A stretch of DNA of 24,054 nt, from contig DXYS01000073.1 of assembly GCA_019415705.1 (NCBI GenBank), positions 252-24,305 on the forward strand. The letters are read 5' to 3'. Of this stretch, positions 1 to 7,496 are shown one piece after another. Below the pieces are notes generated by a model. That model ran no database searches. It had not been told where the DNA came from and was given only the letters and a program-made list of their open reading frames with translations. Numbering within the stretch: the stretch's first letter is position 1; the number at the start of each line of letters is the position of its first letter. Made by a program: the position numbers and the translations under genes. This DNA comes from Bacteroidales bacterium. Its GTDB lineage: Bacteria; Bacteroidota; Bacteroidia; Bacteroidales; Muribaculaceae.

Positions 1-99
1 GACCGGCTCGGTCTTTGAGCCGTATTTGAGGCGGAGTCGTGACGGGTCAATGTTTTTATTCTGCTCGACCCATTGCCAGAATATGCTGTCAGGTGTCAT
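1..99 (-). CDS. 5' end of an unidentified protein, cut by the window edge
   Basis: An open frame reads leftwards from an ATG at 99 for 33 codons without a stop and runs off the window. It begins MTPDSIFWQWVEQ and continues through a basic stretch (SRLRLKYGSK). No signal peptide is visible, so the product is probably cytoplasmic. I do not recognise the family from this fragment. A weak promoter-like match (ATTG, 18 nt, TATCTTTC) lies just upstream and would give an almost leaderless transcript. The pgk terminator lies between this gene and pgk, so it is probably transcribed separately. Confidence 0.6.
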   Translation of the reverse strand, partial: MTPDSIFWQWVEQNKNIDPSRLRLKYGSKTEPV

Positions 100-200
100 T
101 TTGTAGAAAGATAAAAAACGTTTGTTGAAAACAATTATTCCATATCATATTATACATGCCGGCGCTCTCTGCGGTCGCTTTGGCACGTCCCTACATTTAT

Positions 201-254
201 TAAATAATAAAGAGAGGACGCTATCCGACGGTAAGCGGCAGCATCCTCTCTCTT
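201..254 (-). terminator. Rho-independent terminator of pgk
   Basis: An 11-nt stem (AGAGAGGATGC at 252-242 pairing with GCGTCCTCTCT at 221-211, one A/C mismatch allowed) is followed on the minus strand by a T-rich run (TTTATTATTT). It sits about 20 nt past the pgk stop codon. Confidence 0.75.
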
Positions 255-274
255 GATGGGGTTATATCAGGCGA

Positions 275-1522
275 TTAGCCTTTGATAGCGGCGATGCCGG
301 GGAGCACTTTGCCCTCGATGGCTTCGAGGAGTGCGCCACCGCCTGTAGATACATATGAAACTTCGTCGGCGAGACCGAATTTGTTTATGCAGGCGACTGA
401 GTCACCGCCACCGACGAGCGAGAATGCGCCGTTCTTGGTAGCCTCGACGATAGCGTCGGCAATCGCGCGGCTGCCGGCTGTGAAGTTGTCAAACTCAAAT
501 ACACCGGCGGGACCGTTCCAGAGGATGGTCTTAGAGCCCTTGATGGCCTCGGCGAAAGCTTTGCGTGTCTCGGGACCTGCATCAAGACCTTCCCAGCCGT
601 CGGGGATGTCCATTACCGAGCAAACCATGGTGTTGGCGTCGTTGCTGAAAGCGTCGGCTGCGACACAGTCTGTGCCGAGCACGAGGTTTACGCCTTTCTC
701 TTTGGCTTTGCGCATGATGTCGAGAGCGAGGTCGAGTTTGTCGTTCTCGCAGATTGAATCACCGACTTTGCCGCCCTGAGCTTTGGCGAATGTGTATGTC
801 ATGCCGCCGCAGAGGATGAGATTGTCAACCTTGTCCATGAGGTTTTCGATAATGCCGATTTTGGTCGACACTTTAGAGCCGCCCATGATGGCTGTGAACG
901 GACGACGGATGTCGCTGAGGATGTTGTCGACAGCCTTGACTTCTTTTTCCATGAGGTAACCGAGCATTTTGTGGTCGGCGTCAAAGTAGTCGGCTACGAC
1001 TGCTGTCGAGGCGTGACGGCGGTGAGCCGTGCCGAAAGCGTCGTTTACATATACGTCGGCGTAGCTTGCGAGTTTCTTGGCGAACTCTTTCTGACGCTCT
1101 TTCATTTCTTTTTTGGCTGCGTCGTAAGCGGGGTCTTCTTTGTCGATGCCTACGGGTTTACCCTCTTCCTCGGGATGGAAACGCAGGTTTTCTAAAAGGA
1201 GCACCTCGCCGGGCTTGAGAGCTTTGGCTGCAGCCTCTGCGTCAGCTGCGTCTGCAGCAAATTCAACGGGTGTGCCGAGTGCTTTGGCGACAGCGTCTTT
1301 AATCTGGACAAGTGACATTTTGGGGTTGACTTTGCCTTTGGGTTTGCCCATGTGTGACATGATGATGAGCGAGCCGCCGTCGTTAAGGATTTTCTTAAGT
1401 GTGGGGAGAGCACCGCGGATGCGGGTGTCGTCGGTGATATTGCCGTTCTCGTCAAGGGGCACGTTGAAGTCAACGCGTACGATGGCTTTTTTGCCGCCGA
1501 AATTGAAGTTGTCGATAGTCAT
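275..1522 (-). CDS. pgk: Phosphoglycerate kinase
   Basis: Cytoplasmic glycolytic enzyme that interconverts 1,3-bisphosphoglycerate + ADP and 3-phosphoglycerate + ATP. The 415-aa product is full length. The N-terminal substrate-binding signature VRVDFNVPL lies at residues 15-23, SHMGKPKG at 56-63, NDAFGTAHR at 160-168, and the hinge segment GGSKVSTKIG at 214-223. In the C-terminal nucleotide domain are WNGPAGVFE at 335-343, GGGDSV at 371-376 and the helix-capping STGGG at 392-396. The acidic insert around residues 118-145 makes it longer than the ~387-aa E. coli enzyme. It has its own promoter (1582-1613) and terminator, so it appears monocistronic even though pyrF lies about 100 nt upstream on the same strand. 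Confidence 0.98.
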   Translation of the reverse strand: MTIDNFNFGGKKAIVRVDFNVPLDENGNITDDTRIRGALPTLKKILNDGGSLIIMSHMGKPKGKVNPKMSLVQIKDAVAKALGTPVEFAADAADAEAAAKALKPGEVLLLENLRFHPEEEGKPVGIDKEDPAYDAAKKEMKERQKEFAKKLASYADVYVNDAFGTAHRRHASTAVVADYFDADHKMLGYLMEKEVKAVDNILSDIRRPFTAIMGGSKVSTKIGIIENLMDKVDNLILCGGMTYTFAKAQGGKVGDSICENDKLDLALDIMRKAKEKGVNLVLGTDCVAADAFSNDANTMVCSVMDIPDGWEGLDAGPETRKAFAEAIKGSKTILWNGPAGVFEFDNFTAGSRAIADAIVEATKNGAFSLVGGGDSVACINKFGLADEVSYVSTGGGALLEAIEGKVLPGIAAIKG

Positions 1523-1581
1523 TGGTGTTGAAAATTATGTGTTATTTATGTGAGTCAGTCTAATGTAGCTTAATCTGTCTG

Positions 1582-1613
1582 CAAATTTAATTGTTTTCGG
1601 TTTAAGCGTCAAG
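1582..1613 (-). promoter_or_regulatory. Bacteroidota-type promoter for pgk
   Basis: TAAATTTG (1589-1582) matches the -7 consensus TAnnTTTG. CTTG (1613-1610) lies 20 nt upstream as the -33 element. About 60 nt separate the -7 box from the pgk ATG. Confidence 0.65.
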
Positions 1614-1623
1614 TGTCTGAGGG

Positions 1624-2454
1624 CTAAATGATGTTAGCCGAGATTAACAATTCTTTCATTTGGGCTGCGACCTTTGCGGCCTCGGCTCCGGCGGCCTCGG
1701 CGAAGTCGTCGCCCTGTGAGGCGTAGATGATAGCGCGCGAGCTGTTGACAATCAGGCCGCACTCGTCAATCATGGCGTAGCGGCATACTTCCTCCAAGCT
1801 GCCTCCCTGTGCGCCGATACCGGGCACGAGCAGGAAATGGCGCGGAGCGACGCGGCGGATGTCTTTGAAGAGTTCGCCGCGTGTGGCGCCTACGACATAC
1901 ATCATGTCGACGGGCGAGCCCCAGTGCTTTGACTTGTTGATGACTGTCTCGAAGAGACGGTGGCCGTTGCGGTCCTCGATCATCTGGAAGTCTTTGCTGC
2001 CGGGATTTGAGGTCAGCGCGAGCAGTATCACCCACTTGCCGTCATAGCCCATGAAGGGTTTGACGCTGTCCTCGCCCATGTAGGGAGCGACGGTGATGGC
2101 GTCGACATCGAGATGCTCGAAGAAGCTGCGGGCGTAAAGCGACGCCGTGTTGCCGATGTCGCCGCGCTTGGCGTCGGCTATGATGAACTGGTCGGGGTAG
2201 TTTTCGCGGATATATTTTACGGTCATCTCTAACTGGCGCCAACCTTCGACACCCAAGCTCTCGTAGAACGCGAGATTAGGTTTGTAGGCGATGCAGTGCT
2301 CGGCCGTTGCGTCGATGATGGCCTTGTTGAATGTGAAAATAGGGTCGGGTCCCTCGGCGATTTTTGCCGGAATCTTCTTGATATCAGTGTCTAACCCCAC
2401 GCAGAGGAATGACCCTTTGCGTCGGATGTTCTCGACTAAGTCTGTACGTTTCAT
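1624..2454 (-). CDS. pyrF: Orotidine 5'-phosphate decarboxylase (long subfamily)
   Basis: Catalyses the last step of UMP synthesis, OMP to UMP + CO2, in the cytoplasm. The 276-aa length fits the longer OMP decarboxylase subfamily rather than the ~235-aa E. coli type. The catalytic motif DAKRGD is at residues 94-99. The phosphate-binding segments VGATR (188-192), PGIGAQGG (211-218) and NSSRAI (237-242) follow in order. It lies 18 nt downstream of prfA on the same strand with no terminator between, so the two probably share a transcript. Translation starts at the ATG giving MKRTDLVENI; no better upstream start is present. Confidence 0.96.
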   Translation of the reverse strand: MKRTDLVENIRRKGSFLCVGLDTDIKKIPAKIAEGPDPIFTFNKAIIDATAEHCIAYKPNLAFYESLGVEGWRQLEMTVKYIRENYPDQFIIADAKRGDIGNTASLYARSFFEHLDVDAITVAPYMGEDSVKPFMGYDGKWVILLALTSNPGSKDFQMIEDRNGHRLFETVINKSKHWGSPVDMMYVVGATRGELFKDIRRVAPRHFLLVPGIGAQGGSLEEVCRYAMIDECGLIVNSSRAIIYASQGDDFAEAAGAEAAKVAAQMKELLISANII

Positions 2455-2472
2455 TGTTGTGTTTATGCTGCT

Positions 2473-3582
2473 TTAGAGTTCTGATGCTTTGAGTTTCTCG
2501 GCGTTTTCGGCCACGATAAGGTGATCGATGACGTCCTGTATGTCGCCGTTGACAAACGACTGCAGGTTATAGACCGTGTAGTTGATGCGATGGTCGGTGA
2601 TACGTCCCTGCGGATAATTGTAGGTGCGAATCTTGGCCGAACGGTCGCCGGTCGACACCATGGTCTTGCGGCGCGATGCGATGTCGTCGATATATTTTCG
2701 GTGTTCCTTGTCGTAGATGAATGTGCGCAGGCGGCTCAGAGCGCGCTCCTTGTTCTTGGGCTGGTCGCGAGTCTCGGTACATTCGATAAGAATTTCCTCG
2801 GTCTCGCCGGTGTTGGGGTTGCGCCACATGTAGCGGAGTCTGACACCCGACTCGACCTTGTTGACATTCTGGCCGCCGGCACCACCGCTGCGGAACGTGT
2901 CCCATTTGATTTCGCCCTCGTTGATTTCGACGTCGAAAGGCTCAGCCTCCGGAAGCACGGCGACTGTGGCGGCCGAGGTATGCACACGGCCCTGAGTCTC
3001 TGTGGCCGGCACGCGCTGCACGCGGTGCACGCCGCTCTCATATTTGAGCGTGCCGTAGACGCTGTCGCCCGTGACAGATATTATGACCTCTTTGTAACCG
3101 CCGGCGGCTCCCTCGCTGGCCGAGGTGATTGCGGCCGACCATCCGCGGCTCTCGCAGTAGCGCAGATACATCTTGCACAGGTCTCCGGCGAATATGGCTG
3201 CCTCGTCGCCGCCCGTTCCGCCGCGTATCTCGATGATGGCGTTTTTGCTGTCTTCCGGGTCTTCGGGGATAAGCAGAAGCTTGATTTCCTGCTCAAGTTC
3301 GGGCAGACGCGTTGTGGCCGTGTCTAACTGCTCGCGAGCCATCTCACGCATCTCGGGGTCTGAGTCAGAGGATAATATCTCGCGTGCCTCGTCGGCCGAC
3401 GATAGCGTCAGACGATAGTCGCGTGTGGCTTTAGTTAATTTTTCGAGTTCTTTATACTCTTTGGTGAGGCGTACATAGCGTTTCATGTCGCCGATGACGG
3501 CGGGGTCGGTGATGAGTGTGCTGAGTTCTTCAAACCGGGCGTCAATGCCGTCTAAGCGTGTCAACAGTGAGTTATCGGCCAT
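2473..3582 (-). CDS. prfA: Peptide chain release factor 1
   Basis: Class I release factor that reads UAA and UAG and triggers peptidyl-tRNA hydrolysis on the ribosome. The 369-aa product carries the PAT stop-codon-recognition tripeptide at residues 192-194 (context RVPATETQGR), which marks RF1 rather than RF2. The peptidyl-transferase-centre motif GGQ is at 236-238 (SGGAGGQNVNK). After GGQ comes a segment with YMWRNPNTGE that differs from the proteobacterial sequence and resembles Bacteroidota RF1. It is the first gene of a probable prfA-pyrF transcription unit and has a strong promoter with a very short leader. Confidence 0.97.
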   Translation of the reverse strand: MADNSLLTRLDGIDARFEELSTLITDPAVIGDMKRYVRLTKEYKELEKLTKATRDYRLTLSSADEAREILSSDSDPEMREMAREQLDTATTRLPELEQEIKLLLIPEDPEDSKNAIIEIRGGTGGDEAAIFAGDLCKMYLRYCESRGWSAAITSASEGAAGGYKEVIISVTGDSVYGTLKYESGVHRVQRVPATETQGRVHTSAATVAVLPEAEPFDVEINEGEIKWDTFRSGGAGGQNVNKVESGVRLRYMWRNPNTGETEEILIECTETRDQPKNKERALSRLRTFIYDKEHRKYIDDIASRRKTMVSTGDRSAKIRTYNYPQGRITDHRINYTVYNLQSFVNGDIQDVIDHLIVAENAEKLKASEL

Positions 3583-3600
3583 TTGCTGTCAATTTTGATG

Positions 3601-3632
3601 CAAATTTACACATAAAATCAATCGCACGCAAA
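3601..3632 (-). promoter_or_regulatory. Bacteroidota-type promoter for prfA-pyrF
   Basis: TTTG (3632-3629), a 20-nt spacer and TAAATTTG (3608-3601) match the -33/-7 consensus fully. The -7 box ends 18 nt before the prfA ATG, implying a leader of only about a dozen nucleotides. Confidence 0.75.
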
Positions 3633-3638
3633 AGTAAA

Positions 3639-3674
3639 TAGCTAATGTAGCTATAATAGCTAAATAAGCTATAC
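3639..3674. repeat. Four tandem 9-bp repeats (TAGCTAnnn)
   Basis: AGCT recurs at 3640, 3649, 3658 and 3667, exactly every 9 bp, each within a TAGCTA-like or AAGCTA context. The array fills the space between the stop codon of the OmpA-like gene and the prfA -33 box. Confidence 0.8.
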
Positions 3675-3675
3675 A

Positions 3676-4281
3676 CTATTTTTTATACAGGCTCTCCAAT
3701 GGCACGATATAGAGCTCGACGCGGCGGTTGGCCGCGCGGGCTTTCATGGTCTCGTTTTTGGTGAGAGGCTCATCATGCCCGATGCCGTATGGTATGACGA
3801 CCATCTGTGACAGACCCGGTTGGGCGGCAATGAAATCGTCGATGGCATTTGCACGGTCAGCTGTGATCCGGTCGGCATAAATGTCATCGCCGGTGTCGTC
3901 GGTGTGCACGGCTATGATGAGTTTGAAGCGTCCGGCATGGCTTGACAGCGAGCGTAGCGCGCCGAGTGTTTCACCGGCTTTTGCTGACAGCTCGGTTGAG
4001 TTTGGCGCGAATAGTGTCGAGCAGGGTATGGTGACCGTCAGCACCTCTCCCTGACGTTGCTCGGCGCATTTGAGACCGGCACGTTCAAGGTTGCGGCGTA
4101 TCTGGTCGATTTTAGAGCGGACGTCTTCTTTTTTGCGTGAGGGTATCGACGGACTGTTGATATTTTCCTCAAAACTCAGTTCGGTTGGATCCGTATCGTT
4201 GTCTGCCGCAATGACAGACTGACCGGATATAAGGACAGTGCAGATGGCAAATGCAATGGTAAACAGGCGTCTGTAGCGCAT
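3676..4281 (-). CDS. Exported OmpA-C-like domain protein
   Basis: Probable periplasmic or envelope protein with a C-terminal OmpA/MotB-like fold that in this family binds peptidoglycan. The start used here (ATG at 4281, 201 aa) gives a clear signal peptide, MRYRRLFTIAFAICTVLISG, and leaves a 16-nt gap to the upstream gene. An earlier in-frame ATG at 4311 would add ten polar residues and overlap that gene. The mature part has a polar linker (residues 27-75) and then the domain: FAPNSTELS at 91-99, HTDDTGDDIYADRITADRA at 126-144 and the closing NRRVEL at 185-190. There is no beta-barrel, so it is a free OmpA-C domain. It is the last gene of the DUF4290-rimM operon. Its exact role is not known. 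Confidence 0.8.
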   Translation of the reverse strand: MRYRRLFTIAFAICTVLISGQSVIAADNDTDPTELSFEENINSPSIPSRKKEDVRSKIDQIRRNLERAGLKCAEQRQGEVLTVTIPCSTLFAPNSTELSAKAGETLGALRSLSSHAGRFKLIIAVHTDDTGDDIYADRITADRANAIDDFIAAQPGLSQMVVIPYGIGHDEPLTKNETMKARAANRRVELYIVPLESLYKK

Positions 4282-4297
4282 GGACTTATCAGTGGTT

Positions 4298-4615
4298 TTA
4301 AAATTCGTCATCGAGCCCGGCTTCGTATGCCTGTTCTAAAGCGACGATTTCGGCAATCGTGTCGGGCGAATTTTTCAGCGGATGGCGGCGCTGCATGCGT
4401 TTGACAATAAAAGCGGCTATGACCTCGGGGTCGTCCTCATCGGCAACATCCTCGTCGTCTGTTTCGGCGACAGTTTCGTCGTCTAATTGGTCATAATAGT
4501 CAAAAAACAGCTCTATGACATCGAGTATTTCGGAGTTGGACAGGTTTTCGGCGATATCGCCGTCAAGACGCGTGCGGATATATTTGGCCGCATCGGCTTC
4601 GTTGAATGTAGGCAT
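4298..4615 (-). CDS. Small acidic conserved hypothetical protein
   Basis: A 105-aa protein starting MPTFNEADAAKYIRTRLD. It has an acidic central run at about residues 44-63 and a basic patch (VKRMQRRHPLK) after it. There is no signal peptide, membrane segment or cysteine, so it is probably cytoplasmic. I do not recognise a named domain. It lies 39 nt after rimM and 16 nt before the OmpA-like gene, both on the same strand, so it is probably co-transcribed with them. Coding status is supported by the tight packing and the consistent composition along its length. Confidence 0.75.
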   Translation of the reverse strand: MPTFNEADAAKYIRTRLDGDIAENLSNSEILDVIELFFDYYDQLDDETVAETDDEDVADEDDPEVIAAFIVKRMQRRHPLKNSPDTIAEIVALEQAYEAGLDDEF

Positions 4616-4654
4616 TAAAAGGTTGGTGTAAGAGTATTGTGTAAATAAGTAAGG

Positions 4655-5182
4655 TCAGAGGTCGAGCAGCCCCTCGGGCAAATTTATGGAAATAACTTGT
4701 CTGTCAGGGTCGATGTCGTTGATTAGTTCGGCGGCTATGGGTGCATATATTTCTCGACCGTCAGCGGTGGTGACTTTCAGCAGTACATTGGCTGTCGAGT
4801 CGTCATATCCAGTGACAGTCCCGACGGTCGCGGCATTGCCGTCCAAAAGAGTATATCCGATTAGATCCGATACATAAAAGCCGTCGTCGCCGGTCTCCGC
4901 ATCATCGTCTAAATCAGAGCGCAGCGCGTATATGTCGTGTCCGCACAATTCGGCGGCATGATCGGTGTCTTTGATTCGGTCAATGGTCAGGAGGACGCTT
5001 TCAGACCCTTTGGCGCGCGAAGATGCAATGAAGAACGGCACATTTATGCCGTCGATTTTGACCACGACACATCTGAGCGAGTCTATGTCTATGTCAGGGT
5101 CGACAAGGGCATTTATCTCGCCGTTGACTCCGTGGGTCTTGACGAAACGGCCTATGGGCGTTATTTCGTTGTCGCTGATCAT
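4655..5182 (-). CDS. rimM: Ribosome maturation factor RimM
   Basis: Assembly factor for the 30S head that binds ribosomal protein uS19 and helps process 16S rRNA. The 175-aa product is a normal length. The N-terminal RimM domain opens with IGRFVKTHGVNGEI (residues 10-23). The C-terminal PRC-barrel starts at about 100 (GFYVSDLIGYTLLD) and ends with the family-typical YAPIAAELINDIDPD (146-160) and LPEGLLDL. Its ATG overlaps the stop codon of the DUF4290 gene by 4 nt (ATGA), so translation is probably coupled. The A/G-rich lysine codons that end the upstream gene lie exactly where a ribosome-loading sequence would. Confidence 0.95.
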   Translation of the reverse strand: MISDNEITPIGRFVKTHGVNGEINALVDPDIDIDSLRCVVVKIDGINVPFFIASSRAKGSESVLLTIDRIKDTDHAAELCGHDIYALRSDLDDDAETGDDGFYVSDLIGYTLLDGNAATVGTVTGYDDSTANVLLKVTTADGREIYAPIAAELINDIDPDRQVISINLPEGLLDL

Positions 5183-5766
5183 TTCTTCTTTTTCTTCTTG
5201 CCTGTCACCGGAGCTATCACCTTGAATTCATGGAGTCTGACAGCCGAAGGGTCGAGCACGATGGCGCCGCGCGAAATTTCGCGCAGGTCCTTGAAAATTT
5301 TTGCGTCGTCGACACCGTCGCGGTTGACGGCATACATGAGTTTCTTCATGTGATTGGCAAGCAGCAGCACGAGAGCGTCGCGTTCCTCGCCGGGTTCCAT
5401 CTCGGCGGCGCGTGCAATCATCTGTTCGAGATAATAGCCGTAATGACGGTGCGTGGCCGACGGTGTGCCGTAGGGCACAGGCTCGGGGACCTCGTCGAGA
5501 GAGTCTTGCCGTATCAGCTCGAACGGCACGTCGACGTCCAAGGCGAAGTCGCTCATGATGGCAATGTGGTCCCAGAGCTTGCGGCGATAGTCTTCTACGT
5601 TGCCGTTCGCCGGGAAGAGGGTCTCCATGGTCTTGACAATGGTGCGCGCGCATCGTGTCCGCTCTCCGCGGTCTTCGATTGTCAGGCAGTGGTCGACCAT
5701 GCTCTGTATGTTGCGCCCGTATTCGGGCAGTATCAGTTTCTTAAGATGTGAGTTGTATGTCAACAT
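5179..5766 (-). CDS. DUF4290 family protein
   Basis: A 195-aa cytoplasmic protein of a Bacteroidota-restricted family of unknown function. It is recognisable by LILPEYGRNIQSMVDHC at residues 11-27 and DRGERTRCARTIVKTM at 32-47. No membrane segment or signal peptide is present. The C-terminus is a run of six lysines (residues 190-195) encoded by AAG/AAA codons directly abutting rimM. In many Bacteroidales, as I recall, murA lies between a DUF4290 gene and rimM; here they overlap directly. It is the first gene of a probable four-gene minus-strand operon reaching 3676. Confidence 0.88.
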   Translation of the reverse strand: MLTYNSHLKKLILPEYGRNIQSMVDHCLTIEDRGERTRCARTIVKTMETLFPANGNVEDYRRKLWDHIAIMSDFALDVDVPFELIRQDSLDEVPEPVPYGTPSATHRHYGYYLEQMIARAAEMEPGEERDALVLLLANHMKKLMYAVNRDGVDDAKIFKDLREISRGAIVLDPSAVRLHEFKVIAPVTGKKKKKK

Positions 5767-5799
5767 TCAGGTGACTGTCGTTTATTTAAAAATATGACT

Positions 5800-5807
5800 C
5801 AAAGTTA
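5800..5807 (-). promoter_or_regulatory. Probable -7 box for the DUF4290-rimM operon
   Basis: TAACTTTG (5807-5800) matches TAnnTTTG and lies 34 nt upstream of the DUF4290 start codon. No clear TTTG was found at the expected -33 distance, so only the -7 box is supported. Confidence 0.5.
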
Positions 5808-5883
5808 TTGAAAATATCCGAACAACACGTACGAAATTACCGAAAAAATTATTGTTTTCGCGTAAAGGCCATTCGTTTAAAGC

Positions 5884-5940
5884 AAGAGGCACAGTCGCGG
5901 CGGAAATCCGACGATTGTTCCGCGCAGGCTGTGCCCCGTT
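5884..5940 (-). terminator. Hairpin terminator after fabG
   Basis: On the minus strand GGCACAG (5935-5929) pairs with CTGTGCC (5894-5888), and an inner GCGGAA/TTCCGC pairing extends the stem around a loop near 5910. A modest T-containing run follows (TCTTGCTTT). It sits about 25 nt past the fabG stop. Confidence 0.65.
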
Positions 5941-5960
5941 TTATTTACTGTAGTATGCTT

Positions 5961-6707
5961 TTACATGTTCATGCCGCCGTCGACCTGTATGACCTGACCG
6001 GTGACATAGCTCGAAAGGTCCGATGCAAGGAAAGTGGCCACATTGGCGATGTCCTCGACCTGACCGCCGCGGCGCAGGGGGATTTTTTTAATCCATTCGG
6101 CGCGGATGTCTTCGGGCAGGGCGGCTGTCATGGCTGTCTCGATGAAGCCCGGAGCGATAGCGTTGGCGCGGATGCCGCGTGAGCCCACTTCCTGTGCGAT
6201 TGATTTGGCGAGGGCGATAAGGCCGGCCTTTGAGGCGGCGTAGTTAGACTGACCTGCGTTGCCGTGGACACCGACTACAGATGCCATGTTGATGATAGAG
6301 CCTGAGCGCTGGCGCAGCATAATGGGCAGCACGGCGTTGATAAAGTTGAATGCGCTCTTGAGGTTTACGGCGATGACGGCGTCCCACTGCTGCTCGGTCA
6401 TGCGCATCATCAGACCGTCTTTGGTGATGCCGGCGTTGTTGACGAGGATGTCGATGCGGCCGAAGTCTTTCTGTATTTCAGCAACGACTTCTTTTGTCTG
6501 ATTGAAGTCGGCGGCGTTTGAGGCATAACCTTTGGCTTTTACGCCGAGAGCGGCGATTTCAGCTTCGGTGGCTTTGCCGTTTTCGTCGATTACGAGGTCG
6601 GTGAAAGCGATGTTGGCACCTTCCTGAGCGAATTTGATGGCGAGGGCTTTGCCGATGCCACGAGCGGCGCCCGTGATAAGGGCGGTTTTTCCTTCGAGTA
6701 ATTTCAT
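5961..6707 (-). CDS. fabG: 3-oxoacyl-[acyl-carrier-protein] reductase
   Basis: NADPH-dependent short-chain dehydrogenase that reduces 3-oxoacyl-ACP in fatty-acid elongation. The 248-aa product has the Rossmann glycine motif TGAARGIG at residues 12-19, NNAG at 90-93, catalytic Ser143, Tyr156 and Lys160 (NYAASK), the PG motif at 186-187 and the terminal DGGMNM. FabG-like SDRs can act on other 3-oxo substrates, so the FabG call rests on overall similarity rather than a unique residue. Its ATG overlaps the stop of the upstream TetR-type regulator by 4 nt, so the two are probably translated together. A terminator follows. Confidence 0.93.
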   Translation of the reverse strand: MKLLEGKTALITGAARGIGKALAIKFAQEGANIAFTDLVIDENGKATEAEIAALGVKAKGYASNAADFNQTKEVVAEIQKDFGRIDILVNNAGITKDGLMMRMTEQQWDAVIAVNLKSAFNFINAVLPIMLRQRSGSIINMASVVGVHGNAGQSNYAASKAGLIALAKSIAQEVGSRGIRANAIAPGFIETAMTAALPEDIRAEWIKKIPLRRGGQVEDIANVATFLASDLSSYVTGQVIQVDGGMNM

Positions 6708-7330
6708 TTTGATGTAATTATTGAAATGTTTTCAGTTAACTTGATTCTATTGTTGTTCGGCCTGGCGATGTCGCTGACTATAAAGTCGACAAACGCTTTC
6801 TGGCGTTCGGCTCGTCCGGGGTCGTTGTCAGCGTCAATCTCGGCGAGGTCCATGCCTTGTATGACCGGGATGATGAATGACTTGAGCAAAGCGGCACGAT
6901 CGCCGTCGAAGTAGCCCTCGGCAACACCGCGGTCAATAAGAGTATTGAACAGCACGGCCTCTTTGTCGAAGACGAGACGGCGTATGCGCGACATGCGGCG
7001 CATATCGAATTTGAGCAGCGATTTGAGCGATGAATATGCCGTGCTGAGTTCCTTGCCTTGCTCGAGACGTACGGTAAGGAATTTGCGCAGCTTCTCGGGC
7101 GCCTCGTCGTCAGACTCGACAATTTGGCGCAGGCGGCTGACGATGCTGTCGCTCTCGTGCTCGAGCACCGCATTGTAAATCTCTTTTTTGTTGCGGAAAT
7201 ATGTATAGATGGTGCGCCGTCCTTTCTCGGAGGCGTTGGCGATGTCGTTCATCGTCGTATTCTCAAGTCCTTTGTGGACAAATAGCTGACGGGCGACTTC
7301 GATGAGCTTCTCTCGTGTCTTCAGTACCAT
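6704..7330 (-). CDS. TetR/AcrR family transcriptional regulator
   Basis: A 208-aa DNA-binding protein when started at the ATG at 7330 (MVLKTREKLIEVARQLF). A GTG six codons upstream (7348) is also in frame, but the ATG gives the usual start for this family. The TetR helix-turn-helix spans about residues 25-48 (TTMNDIANASEKGRRTIYTY), and the rest is an all-helical ligand and dimerisation region. Its gene overlaps fabG by 4 nt and faces dacB across an intergenic region with a 10-bp inverted repeat, so it may regulate itself, fabG and possibly dacB. A fatty-acid-derived ligand is a guess from context only. Confidence 0.9.
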   Translation of the reverse strand: MVLKTREKLIEVARQLFVHKGLENTTMNDIANASEKGRRTIYTYFRNKKEIYNAVLEHESDSIVSRLRQIVESDDEAPEKLRKFLTVRLEQGKELSTAYSSLKSLLKFDMRRMSRIRRLVFDKEAVLFNTLIDRGVAEGYFDGDRAALLKSFIIPVIQGMDLAEIDADNDPGRAERQKAFVDFIVSDIARPNNNRIKLTENISIITSK

Positions 7331-7377
7331 CTTTGTGCTAAGAGTCACTCGCGAGGATGTGTGACTTATTATGTTGC

Positions 7378-7437
7378 GCGAAGTTACAACTTTTATCTAA
7401 ATTAAGAAAATGTTTCATCGTTTTTTCGTAACTTCGC
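7378..7437. promoter_or_regulatory. Symmetric divergent promoter region, tetR-fabG / dacB
   Basis: GCGAAGTTAC at 7378-7387 is the exact reverse complement of GTAACTTCGC at 7428-7437, with a 40-nt spacer. Each arm contains TAACTTCG, one base from the TAnnTTTG -7 consensus, pointing outwards: 7386-7379 towards tetR and 7429-7436 towards dacB. Neither has a convincing TTTG at -33. The symmetry also suits binding by a dimeric regulator such as the adjacent TetR protein. Confidence 0.5.
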
Positions 7438-7496
7438 CGCCTGATGATCTGCATTGCGGACCGTTTCTGTTTTGTAAATAATTAATTGATATATAG

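Noticed and set aside
2521..3327. 268-codon open frame on the plus strand opposite prfA
   Set aside because: It is fully antisense to a clear RF1 gene, has no domain-like features and reflects the codon bias of the real gene.
5230..5751. 173-codon plus-strand frame opposite the DUF4290 gene
   Set aside because: Antisense shadow of a recognisable family gene that is translationally coupled to rimM.
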